A program made the translations under genes and the position numbers. Below the pieces are notes generated by a model. The model did not search any database. It was not told the DNA's origin and saw only the letters and a program-made list of their open reading frames with translations. Shown here in pieces: positions 36,057-44,701 of a stretch of 64,000 nt of DNA (position 1 is its first letter; each line of letters begins with the position of its first letter). This DNA comes from Aureibaculum marinum (GTDB lineage: Bacteria > Bacteroidota > Bacteroidia > Flavobacteriales > Flavobacteriaceae). The DNA lies in NCBI RefSeq assembly GCF_003813905.1, contig NZ_RPFJ01000011.1, positions 62,001 to 126,000 on the forward strand. Direction: 5' to 3'.

Positions 36057-38408
36057 TTATTCTGTAATTTCTATTAAGCGTTTAATTTCATTCCCTAATT
36101 CATCTACAACTGTTACTACATGTTTACCCGGTTTTGGACTGAAAACCAATTCGTGAAATGTTTGTGTTGTACCTATGTAATCTTTATCTAAATACCAAAA
36201 AATTTTAATGTTTGGAATATTATGAGCTAGTTTAAAAACCAACTGATTGGTATTTTCGTCAAAATCTTTTGGTAAAAATACCTTAACCGATTCTTTTGGA
36301 TAAATAAAGTCCATCACTACTTTATCCGAGGATAAACAATTGGGTAAAAAGGATGGTAAATTTTTATATGAAGGATTTTTACGTTGATAATAAAAAGCTT
36401 CTAAAGGCGGTAATACAAACCATGAAGTATGTTTCATTTTGTTAATAGGATAACAAGATGAATTCACTTGATACTGTTCGCTTTCATCTAAATGTATCCA
36501 TTTATGATATGGACAAGCTTTTGTTTTCAGTCCTGCTCGTTGTACAAAAACAGAATCGACTTGCTCGCATATTTCAGAAGCTCTATACCCACTTTTTGAA
36601 CAAACTGGTATCTTCTCTAACTCATCGAAAGGTGTTGTAAACCATTTACTTTTTGGCAATACATCAAAAACTTCAAACAAAATAGGTGCTGCTGTTGAAA
36701 CACCAACCAACCCCGGTCTACCCTCTCCATCGGCGTTACCCACCCAAACACCAACTACATAATCTTTGGTTGAGCCAATAGCCCAAGCATCTCTATATCC
36801 AAAACTAGTACCGGTTTTCCAAGCAATTTCTTTTGAGGAGTCAAAAAACTCCCAATTTTCTTCTCCTTGGGGTCTATTAACTTCTTTTAAAGATTGATAA
36901 GTCATATAAATTGAGCCCGCGTCAAATATTGGTTTTTCAGTAGATATTTTTCCAAAATCAACTTTAAAGTCTGATAGAAAAGTAGGACTTACAAACTCAT
37001 TTGTATAATACTTACCACTAGTTTCTTCGTAATGATTAATAGTTGAGGACATTGCCGCATAGCTCTTACATAAATCCCATAAATTACTTTCTGCACCACC
37101 TAAAATTAATGATAATCCATAATGATTAGCATTATATTTAATATCTGTTAAGCCTAGTTCTTTCACATAATGATGAAATCTATCCAAACCAAACTGTTGT
37201 AACATTCTAACTGAAGGCACATTTAGTGACCTCGACAAGGCTCTACTAGCTGGCACAGCACCATCATATTCTAAATTGAAATTTTTAGGATTATAACTCG
37301 CTATTTGAGTAGGGACATCTGCTACCAATGTGTTTGGTAAAATTTCACCAGCATCTAACATAGCAGCATATAAAAAAGGTTTTAAGATACTACCTGTACT
37401 TCTTGGCTTATCAATAACATCTACATCTTTTTGATGTTCATTATCTGTTGGCGAGTTCCCTACATAAGCCAATACTTTTCTAGTTTTTACATCTAAAACT
37501 AAAACTCCTATATTATAAATTTGATTTTGTTTTAAGATGTTGTAATTGTTCTTTACAACAATATTTACACGTTGCTGTAAGGCTTTATCTACTGTTGTTT
37601 TAACTCGTTTACCAACATATTCTTTGTTTACTTTTTGTAGTAAATGTGGGGCAATTTGTGGCAAAGGAAAAGGTTTTTGAGGCAAACTTTCTTGAATTGC
37701 CAACTCATAGGTCAATTGATCAATAGTTTCTTCCTCAAAAAGTTTTTTTAATAATCTATTTCGTTTTTCTAATAAGCGTTGTTGATTTTTACCAGGATAT
37801 ATTAAACTTGGTGCATTTGGTAAAACGGCTAGTGTAGCACTTTCCGCCCAAGATAAATCATGTGGGTTTCTACCAAAATATCGCCAAGCCGCAACATCTA
37901 AACCTACAACATTACCTCCAAAAGGAGCATTTGCTGCATATAGTTTTAAAATTTTATCTTTACGATGCCTAAACTCCAATCGGGTTGCGAGAATAATCTC
38001 AATTAGCTTTTCAAAATAAGTTCTAGGTTGCCCTTTTCGAGATAAACGAATTACCTGTTGTGTTAATGTACTTCCCCCTCGCTCAATACCACCTGCCCTA
38101 ATATTCTGCCAAAAGGCTTTTGCAATAGAGATGGGATTAAAACCTGGGTGTTTATAAAAATAGGCATCTTCAAAGGCAATAATGGAAGCAGAAAATTTAG
38201 AAGGAATACTATCTGAACTTGGAAAACGCCATTGGCCGTCGTTGGCAATTTGGGCTCCCAATAGTTGACCATCTTTGCTTTCAATAACTGTTGATGTAGG
38301 CTCAGAAAATAATTGTTTTGGTAATGAAAAATAATACCAAATCAAAAGTATTACAATACAAATACTTTTGATTTTATGGGTTCTAATTAAGGAAATTATG
38401 TTTTTCAT
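36057..38408 (-). CDS. pbpC: Penicillin-binding protein 1C
   Basis: 783 residues. One N-terminal membrane anchor (about 13-30), then a GT51 glycosyltransferase domain with FEDAYFYKHPGF (catalytic Glu about 80) and GGSTLTQQVIRL. The transpeptidase domain has the SxxK motif STGSILK (Ser340, Lys343) and KTGTSFG (Lys531). The C-terminal BiPBP_C-type domain begins near KTKACPYHKW. It polymerises and crosslinks peptidoglycan, but E. coli PBP1C is mainly known as the partner of alpha-2-macroglobulin. Here the alpha-2-macroglobulin gene is 78 bases upstream, the same pairing. All active-site motifs appear intact. Confidence 0.95.
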   Translation of the reverse strand: MKNIISLIRTHKIKSICIVILLIWYYFSLPKQLFSEPTSTVIESKDGQLLGAQIANDGQWRFPSSDSIPSKFSASIIAFEDAYFYKHPGFNPISIAKAFWQNIRAGGIERGGSTLTQQVIRLSRKGQPRTYFEKLIEIILATRLEFRHRKDKILKLYAANAPFGGNVVGLDVAAWRYFGRNPHDLSWAESATLAVLPNAPSLIYPGKNQQRLLEKRNRLLKKLFEEETIDQLTYELAIQESLPQKPFPLPQIAPHLLQKVNKEYVGKRVKTTVDKALQQRVNIVVKNNYNILKQNQIYNIGVLVLDVKTRKVLAYVGNSPTDNEHQKDVDVIDKPRSTGSILKPFLYAAMLDAGEILPNTLVADVPTQIASYNPKNFNLEYDGAVPASRALSRSLNVPSVRMLQQFGLDRFHHYVKELGLTDIKYNANHYGLSLILGGAESNLWDLCKSYAAMSSTINHYEETSGKYYTNEFVSPTFLSDFKVDFGKISTEKPIFDAGSIYMTYQSLKEVNRPQGEENWEFFDSSKEIAWKTGTSFGYRDAWAIGSTKDYVVGVWVGNADGEGRPGLVGVSTAAPILFEVFDVLPKSKWFTTPFDELEKIPVCSKSGYRASEICEQVDSVFVQRAGLKTKACPYHKWIHLDESEQYQVNSSCYPINKMKHTSWFVLPPLEAFYYQRKNPSYKNLPSFLPNCLSSDKVVMDFIYPKESVKVFLPKDFDENTNQLVFKLAHNIPNIKIFWYLDKDYIGTTQTFHELVFSPKPGKHVVTVVDELGNEIKRLIEITE

Positions 38409-38486
38409 TGTGCACTTTCAATTGCAGAAACAAAACCTACAAAGCCAAAAGCCTTGTAGGTTGAATGATTGGTAAAAGTAAGGCAA

Positions 38487-41400
38487 TTATTTAACCACCT
38501 GAATCCATTGTCCTTTGTCTCGCACAAAATAATCGTTGTCGTACATAGCCTCTGCTTGAATTCCTGGTAAGTAATATTTACCTAAATAAGCAGCATTTAA
38601 CTGTACAGTAAAGGTCTTCGTTTTTTGTCTGTCTAAATCAAAATAGAAATTGACTCTATCATCTCTAATATCTGTAAAATTGGCTTGACTTGTGGTAGAA
38701 TTTCCATAATCTGTAAAGCGTGTATTAATGATTTCCCACCCTGAAGGGAAAATTTCTGTTAAAGCTATATTAGATACAAATTCATGTTTTAAATTACTGA
38801 CTGTAACGGTAGCAGTAAAATCAGTTCCTTGAGCTAATTTTGTAACATCTATACGTTTTCCGTCAGTATTTTTATATACTACCTGAACACTCAAATTTCG
38901 TTTTTCTACCATTTCTTCACCTAAAGGCAAGATTCCAGAATTCAACACAGTAACATAGACCGTATTTGCTTTTTTGTTGGTTACTTTAAGACTATTTCCG
39001 CCATCTATAATCTTCAATTTACGTTGAGCTATAGATTTTTTGGTATTAATTGATTCTACACTACTATTGTTAGTACTAAAAGTAACATTCAAATCTTTTC
39101 CACCACCTATTTCTACCATTTTTGACATGGCTAATAAGCTATACGCTGTAGTTTGTGTACTCAGCCATTTATCAGAAGATAATTCTTTGGCAAGATACTC
39201 AGCCATTTCTCGTGATTTCGGATTGTCAGTCAATAACATGGTCTCCATGGCCATAGCTCTATTTCTATTGGTTGAACCGTAGGTATAATAATCGTAGGTT
39301 TTAGATTCAAAATGAACATTTGCTGTTTGAGCTATTTTTTTAGCCACTTCTTTTTGTCCTGCTATGGCATAAGCTGCTGCCAATCGCCATTTTGCATCGT
39401 TAGAAAGTTGATTATACTCACGCAACCTATTCATTGAAGCCAAATCAGCATGACCCGCTAATGCTAAGGTATATAGCCTGTAAGCTTGTGCTAAATCTGT
39501 ATTGTAACGTCTAGCGTTTGCTCTCCAGTTTTTAGCAGCTTCTTGTTGGTATTTTAACCAATTATTCATAAAGGTTAAAGGCATTACATATCCCTTTTTC
39601 TGTGCTTCTAACATAAAATGACCGGCATAACTTGTTCCCCAATCATTGGCAGTATTCTGACCTATCCAATAACTTAATCCGCCACTAGGTGTTTGATATC
39701 TCCCTAATCGCTCAACCGTCTTTTTAATATTTTTATCAATTTCTTGCTTCTTATCTAAGGTCAAGTCTAAAATATCTGTCAAAAACAATTGTGGGAAACC
39801 GCTAGAAGTAGTCTGTTCTACACAACCATGAGGATAACGAATTAAATACTGCAACCTTCTGGTAAAGTCCATAGGAGGCAAAGTAGAAAACTCTACTTGA
39901 GCAAAACTTGTACCTGGCACTCCGAAACTAGTAAAATCTATAGTTTGAGATCCATTTGGCTCTAAAATTACCTGTGTAGATTTTGAGCTTATCGGATTTG
40001 GATTAACCACATCAATTTCTACTTTGTAAGACGATTTTTCGCCATTACCAGATGCCAATACTTCAATGGTACCAATTCCTTGAGCTTTACTAACGTCTAA
40101 CTCAAAATAAACCATTTTTTCATCGGGTTTAGCAAATGAAACTGATTGAGTTTTATCGCCTACAATAGAAATTCCCTTGCTTAATTTTAATGAAATATTT
40201 GCTCGTTTTACTTTGTTCTCCATAGCAAAAACGGTAACAGGAAGTGTTACTTTTTCACCAGGACTCAATTTTCTTGGTAATGAAGATAAAACCATTAACG
40301 GTTTACGCACTGGAGTAGTTTCACTAGTACTTCCGTAGGCCTCTTTAGAGTTATCTCCGGCAATAACCATTGTTCTTACCGAACCTATATATTTAGGCAT
40401 CTGTATTTCGTGCGATGCTGTTTTTCCTTTATCCAAAGTAAAAGGTCCTAAATAGGTAACTACAGGTTTAAATCTATTGGCTTTTTTAGGTTTTTTTGGT
40501 CCAGCATTTTCGTCACCACCAATAGCAAATATTTGTGAAATGGTTCCTCCATAAGCTCCAATTACATAATCAAAAATATCCCAAGTTTTAACTCCAAGAG
40601 CCTCCTTTTTATAAAATTCATTCCATGCATTTGGCGTTTTAAATCGCGTTAAATCTAATAAACCATCATCAACGACTGCTAAGGTATACGTCATTGGTTT
40701 ACCTCGTTTTTCACTCACTTTAACTGTAAATTTCTCTTCTGGTTTCAATACTTTTGGCATTGAAATTTGTGGTTCTAAAATGGTGTTTTTATCTTTAATC
40801 ATCAACGGAATTACACCGTACATACGAATTGGCAAATCATTTGCAGTTGACGCATGAGGTTGCAATAATGAAATGTTTACAAATACATTTGGAGCCATTT
40901 CTTTTGTAATGTCAATCTCCGTTGTAGTTTCTCCTTTTTGAGTTTTAATCCATCGTTGGTCTATTACTTCCGTTCCATTTTCTATACTTATCAAAGCTCT
41001 TCCTACTGATCCTGACGGAAAAGTAATTTTCGCCTTTTCTCCTACATTATAATTTTTTTTATCGGATGAAAATACAAGCATTGTTGCACCTGAAGCATCA
41101 CTACCAGCAGGTCTTTTCCACCAATCTTTATAAAAATAAGCTGTTCTACCTGTTGCGTGACCACTTTCAGGATCGAAAACACGAATTAAATATCTTCCTC
41201 CTTCTTCATGAGGCACATTGACCTTAAAACTACCTTTACCATTAGCTGAAGTATTAATCACTTTAGTAAAAACGGGGTTGTGATACTGACTGCCAACATA
41301 CGAAGCTAAATCATCATAAGATGAATTCCACCACCAACGCCATTCTATTTTATATACTTTTACTTCAATTCCTTTTTTAGCTATTGGATTTCCTTGATTG

Positions 41401-44063
41401 TTAACTGTAACTACATCAAATAGAACGTCTTCATCCGTAAAATAAGAACCATAGGCTTTTGCTTCTGGAGATTGTAAGCCCACAAAAGCATCATAAGGTG
41501 CAAAATTCTTTGAAATAACATCAATAGAAAAATCACCACCATTTTCAAAAGCTCTTGTTAAAAATGAAGCTCTAAGCATACCTGGAGTTTTACTATTAAA
41601 ACTTAACTTTTTAGTTAAATTGGCATTTCCTTCCGCATCTAATTTTCCATCAAATATTGTTATTTCTTCAGGGACGTAAGTTCTAGTAGGATCTGAAAAA
41701 ACATAATTTGGATACTTATCAAAAGCAGTTGTTGTTGCCGTAAATTTTGCTTTTACATCAGCTTTCAAATATTTTGCGTCTGCACCATGAAGCCATTTCA
41801 CAGATAATTTACCGTCAATGGGTTTATCGGATGTTAAAATTTCATCTTTAAAATCAATAGCAATTTTTAAACGGTTAGGTTTAACGGTTTCTATTTTTAA
41901 GGTTTTGTAAAAATGAGCTCCACCTACACTTACTTTAGCATTCCAATTTCCAGTAGCTGAAGTTTCATCTGTCACAACGGTAAACTTATAAAATCCATTT
42001 TTACCATTAGTATTTATGAATTTATGTGTTAATTTTCCATGTGGATCTGTAACTTCTAATTTTACAGGATGATTTTTAGGAAGAGGATTGACTTTATCAT
42101 TTAAAACAAAAGTCAAATGGATACTATCTCCAGGTCTCCAAACACCACGTTCACCATAAATGTAGCCTTTTAAGCCTTTTTGTAATTTCATACCAGAAAC
42201 ATCAAACTTACTTAACGATAGCGAATAGCCATCATTAAGTTTAAGATAACTTTTTTGTCCTGAATAAGAAACAACAGCAAAATGTGCATTTTTAGCTGAT
42301 TTATAAATAGCAAAACCTTGACTATCTGTATTAACAGAACCTATTTCTTGTTGTTGAAAATTGTATAGTTTTATAGTAGCTCCAGAAATAGCATTTGTTG
42401 TTAATATGTCGGTAACAGCAAAATGGTAAGTTTTATCTTCACTTTTTTTTGCAATAACACCTATGTTAGTTGCCATAATATTGGTAGTAGCAATATTGTT
42501 TAAATTATAATAATACGCTTCTTTACAAGGGTTTTCTCTATCCTCCCAATTATAATATCTATAATTTTTATAGTTATAAATTAAGTTATCCCAATATTGT
42601 TCTTCACGATCTTCTAATTCGTCTTCATCAACGTTAGTGTCATTGTAGTTATCATCCTCAAAATATTTATCATAATCTTCAGTAACAACATTGGTCGCTA
42701 ACTCACTTCCATCACAAATATTTAAAGCATATTCTTTGGTAAAACTTAATTCAATTCTATAAATAGCTCCAGGATCTACTTTTATCATTTTTGATAAATC
42801 TACAGCATATGTTTTCCATTTTCCATCATTTTCCATATCACTATTTATTAGAGTAACAGTGTTTTTTGCTACACGACGTCCTACACGTCTAATACTATAG
42901 TTATTAATTCCGTTGAGATTCTCTTCTTGTAAAAATTGCAAAATATTATTCTCAAAAATTTTAACAACGCGAATATCAACAGCCTTTAAATTTACCGCTT
43001 CAAAATTAAGTTGCAAATTTTTTGAATCTGGTAGAATTACACCATTACTTATCAATTTAACAGCTGGTTTTAATTCTTCAAAAGCAATTTGTTCAGAAAA
43101 TGGTTTTTTAAATTTATACCCATAAATATTAGTAATTCCAGAAAACACATTAACTTGTACATTCCCTTTTAATCGATTTTCTGGATATACTTTTAGCACA
43201 TTACCATCAACAACGTACTTTAATTTGCTACTTTCACCTAAGGTAACTAAGCCCTTAAAATTTTGTTGTTTTTTAATTGGATCTGAAAAATTCAATGCTA
43301 AATGTTGCTCCGGAGATTGAATTACATTAACATTTACTATGGAAAAATTACTAATGCCTGGAATATTTCTTTTGGCCTTGCCTACATTATCAATACCATA
43401 CTCCTTACCTGACCATTTTATTTCAATTTCTGAATCTTCTTTTAAACGTTTAATACTGTCTATTTTAAATTGATAAACAGATGAGTTTTGAGAAACTGGA
43501 AACCATTTTACCGATATCGATTCGCCGTTTTGAGCAACCGTAATGAGTTTTTTAACTGTTTCTAATGATAATACATCAGCTGAGCGTAAAACTCCTTCCA
43601 TATACTGCCATTCTTTGCTATACGATTGCAAATTATTAGTATTAATAACAAAATTAGGTTCAATGGTTTTAAATTTAAAAGTATAATTTTTAAACTCTGA
43701 TGGAACATTCAAGTACAGTTTAGACAAATTTACTGTAATGGTATATTCCGTGTTAGGCTTTAAATATTTTTCTGGTTTAAAAACAAAAGTTCGTGAATTT
43801 AACGCTGTTAACTTACCTGCAACAGCAGGAGAAATTGAAAAGATGCTTTCCGTAATTTCAGTATCTACCTCCCACCCTTCTACTTCTTTTGCTAATCCTA
43901 TTTGAATCGGTTCTGCGATAGAAACCACACCTGAAGTAGTGTAATAAATATAATCTTTAAACTTAAAAAGATTATCGGTTTCTGATTGAGTGCTATTTTT
44001 TTTACAAGATAGCACTACTACTATTAATAAAACTATAGTAATTATACGATTAAAAGTCTTCAT
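38487..44063 (-). CDS. Alpha-2-macroglobulin family lipoprotein
   Basis: 1858 residues with a lipobox (VLSC, Cys20), so tethered in the periplasm or at the outer membrane. Multiple macroglobulin-like domains occur in the order MG1/bacterial N-domain, DUF-type insert, MG2 (WRPGDSIHLTFVLN), then the complement-like thioester region with GCVEQ (Cys1414, Gln1417), preceded by RYPH. This thioester traps attacking proteases. An acidic, Asn/Tyr-rich insert at about 470-525 (EDDNYNDTNVDEDELEDREE) interrupts the N-terminal half. Length is within the large Bacteroidota subset; E. coli YfhM is about 1650. Immediately upstream of pbpC in the same transcript. A TAAATTTG -7 box (44121-44128, minus) lies 58 bases before the ATG. 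Domain boundaries are approximate. Confidence 0.93.
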   Translation of the reverse strand: MKTFNRIITIVLLIVVVLSCKKNSTQSETDNLFKFKDYIYYTTSGVVSIAEPIQIGLAKEVEGWEVDTEITESIFSISPAVAGKLTALNSRTFVFKPEKYLKPNTEYTITVNLSKLYLNVPSEFKNYTFKFKTIEPNFVINTNNLQSYSKEWQYMEGVLRSADVLSLETVKKLITVAQNGESISVKWFPVSQNSSVYQFKIDSIKRLKEDSEIEIKWSGKEYGIDNVGKAKRNIPGISNFSIVNVNVIQSPEQHLALNFSDPIKKQQNFKGLVTLGESSKLKYVVDGNVLKVYPENRLKGNVQVNVFSGITNIYGYKFKKPFSEQIAFEELKPAVKLISNGVILPDSKNLQLNFEAVNLKAVDIRVVKIFENNILQFLQEENLNGINNYSIRRVGRRVAKNTVTLINSDMENDGKWKTYAVDLSKMIKVDPGAIYRIELSFTKEYALNICDGSELATNVVTEDYDKYFEDDNYNDTNVDEDELEDREEQYWDNLIYNYKNYRYYNWEDRENPCKEAYYYNLNNIATTNIMATNIGVIAKKSEDKTYHFAVTDILTTNAISGATIKLYNFQQQEIGSVNTDSQGFAIYKSAKNAHFAVVSYSGQKSYLKLNDGYSLSLSKFDVSGMKLQKGLKGYIYGERGVWRPGDSIHLTFVLNDKVNPLPKNHPVKLEVTDPHGKLTHKFINTNGKNGFYKFTVVTDETSATGNWNAKVSVGGAHFYKTLKIETVKPNRLKIAIDFKDEILTSDKPIDGKLSVKWLHGADAKYLKADVKAKFTATTTAFDKYPNYVFSDPTRTYVPEEITIFDGKLDAEGNANLTKKLSFNSKTPGMLRASFLTRAFENGGDFSIDVISKNFAPYDAFVGLQSPEAKAYGSYFTDEDVLFDVVTVNNQGNPIAKKGIEVKVYKIEWRWWWNSSYDDLASYVGSQYHNPVFTKVINTSANGKGSFKVNVPHEEGGRYLIRVFDPESGHATGRTAYFYKDWWKRPAGSDASGATMLVFSSDKKNYNVGEKAKITFPSGSVGRALISIENGTEVIDQRWIKTQKGETTTEIDITKEMAPNVFVNISLLQPHASTANDLPIRMYGVIPLMIKDKNTILEPQISMPKVLKPEEKFTVKVSEKRGKPMTYTLAVVDDGLLDLTRFKTPNAWNEFYKKEALGVKTWDIFDYVIGAYGGTISQIFAIGGDENAGPKKPKKANRFKPVVTYLGPFTLDKGKTASHEIQMPKYIGSVRTMVIAGDNSKEAYGSTSETTPVRKPLMVLSSLPRKLSPGEKVTLPVTVFAMENKVKRANISLKLSKGISIVGDKTQSVSFAKPDEKMVYFELDVSKAQGIGTIEVLASGNGEKSSYKVEIDVVNPNPISSKSTQVILEPNGSQTIDFTSFGVPGTSFAQVEFSTLPPMDFTRRLQYLIRYPHGCVEQTTSSGFPQLFLTDILDLTLDKKQEIDKNIKKTVERLGRYQTPSGGLSYWIGQNTANDWGTSYAGHFMLEAQKKGYVMPLTFMNNWLKYQQEAAKNWRANARRYNTDLAQAYRLYTLALAGHADLASMNRLREYNQLSNDAKWRLAAAYAIAGQKEVAKKIAQTANVHFESKTYDYYTYGSTNRNRAMAMETMLLTDNPKSREMAEYLAKELSSDKWLSTQTTAYSLLAMSKMVEIGGGKDLNVTFSTNNSSVESINTKKSIAQRKLKIIDGGNSLKVTNKKANTVYVTVLNSGILPLGEEMVEKRNLSVQVVYKNTDGKRIDVTKLAQGTDFTATVTVSNLKHEFVSNIALTEIFPSGWEIINTRFTDYGNSTTSQANFTDIRDDRVNFYFDLDRQKTKTFTVQLNAAYLGKYYLPGIQAEAMYDNDYFVRDKGQWIQVVK

Positions 44064-44269
44064 TTTGATGGGAAGTTGATTATGGTTTTACTTTTGCAAG
44101 CGAATGTTGTTATATAACCACAAATTTAGGTGATTATTGCACAATAATATACCTAAGTAAAGGGATATGTTACCCCTATAAAACGGGGTTTATTAAATTT
44201 TACAATTATTTCTACTTTAGAACAAGGTTTCGTTCTAAAAAACAGCTAAATAGCCTCTAATTTTTTCAT

Positions 44270-44277
44270 TATCTTTG
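44270..44277 (+). promoter_or_regulatory. -7 element for the DoxX gene
   Basis: TATCTTTG, exact TAnnTTTG, 16 bases before the DoxX-family ATG at 44294. No matching TTG -33 at the usual distance. The gap 44064-44293 otherwise holds only A/T-rich sequence and the divergent promoter. Confidence 0.65.
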
Positions 44278-44293
44278 AATAAAAACAACAACT

Positions 44294-44701
44294 ATGGAAA
44301 ACCTATATAATACAGGCATTAAATTTGCACCTCAATTATTAATTCTGGTCTTTATAACCATTACTTTTTTACAATCGGGGATAGATAAAATTACAGATTG
44401 GAAAGGAAATGTATCGTTTTTAAAAACACATTTTGGTAAAACTTTTCTAAGAAGAAGTGTTCCTTTATTACTTTTAATTATACTTATAGGAGAAGTAATA
44501 GTTGGTTTTTTGAGTATTATGGGAATTTTTCAGATTTATATAACAGGAAGTACTTTTTTAGGTTTTTTAGCAACTGTATTAGCGTCGAAAATATTACTAA
44601 TGCTACTCTTTGGGCAAAGAGTAGCAAAAGATTACGCTGGTGCAATGACTATTGCAGTATATTTTATTGTAACCGTATTTGGAGTCTATCTATTAGGATA
44701 A
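44294..44701 (+). CDS. DoxX-family membrane protein
   Basis: 135 residues with four predicted transmembrane helices (about 12-30, 50-75, 78-100, 112-133). The pattern FLQSGIDKITDWKGN near the start is typical of DoxX/TQO-small-type proteins in flavobacteria. Members are membrane subunits associated with quinone or thiol redox; the exact role of this one is unknown. It lies alone on the plus strand and its 3' end overlaps by 9 bases the convergent OmpA-family gene (stop codons at 44699-44701 and 44693-44695). Confidence is moderate for family, low for function. Confidence 0.82.
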   Translation: MENLYNTGIKFAPQLLILVFITITFLQSGIDKITDWKGNVSFLKTHFGKTFLRRSVPLLLLIILIGEVIVGFLSIMGIFQIYITGSTFLGFLATVLASKILLMLLFGQRVAKDYAGAMTIAVYFIVTVFGVYLLG

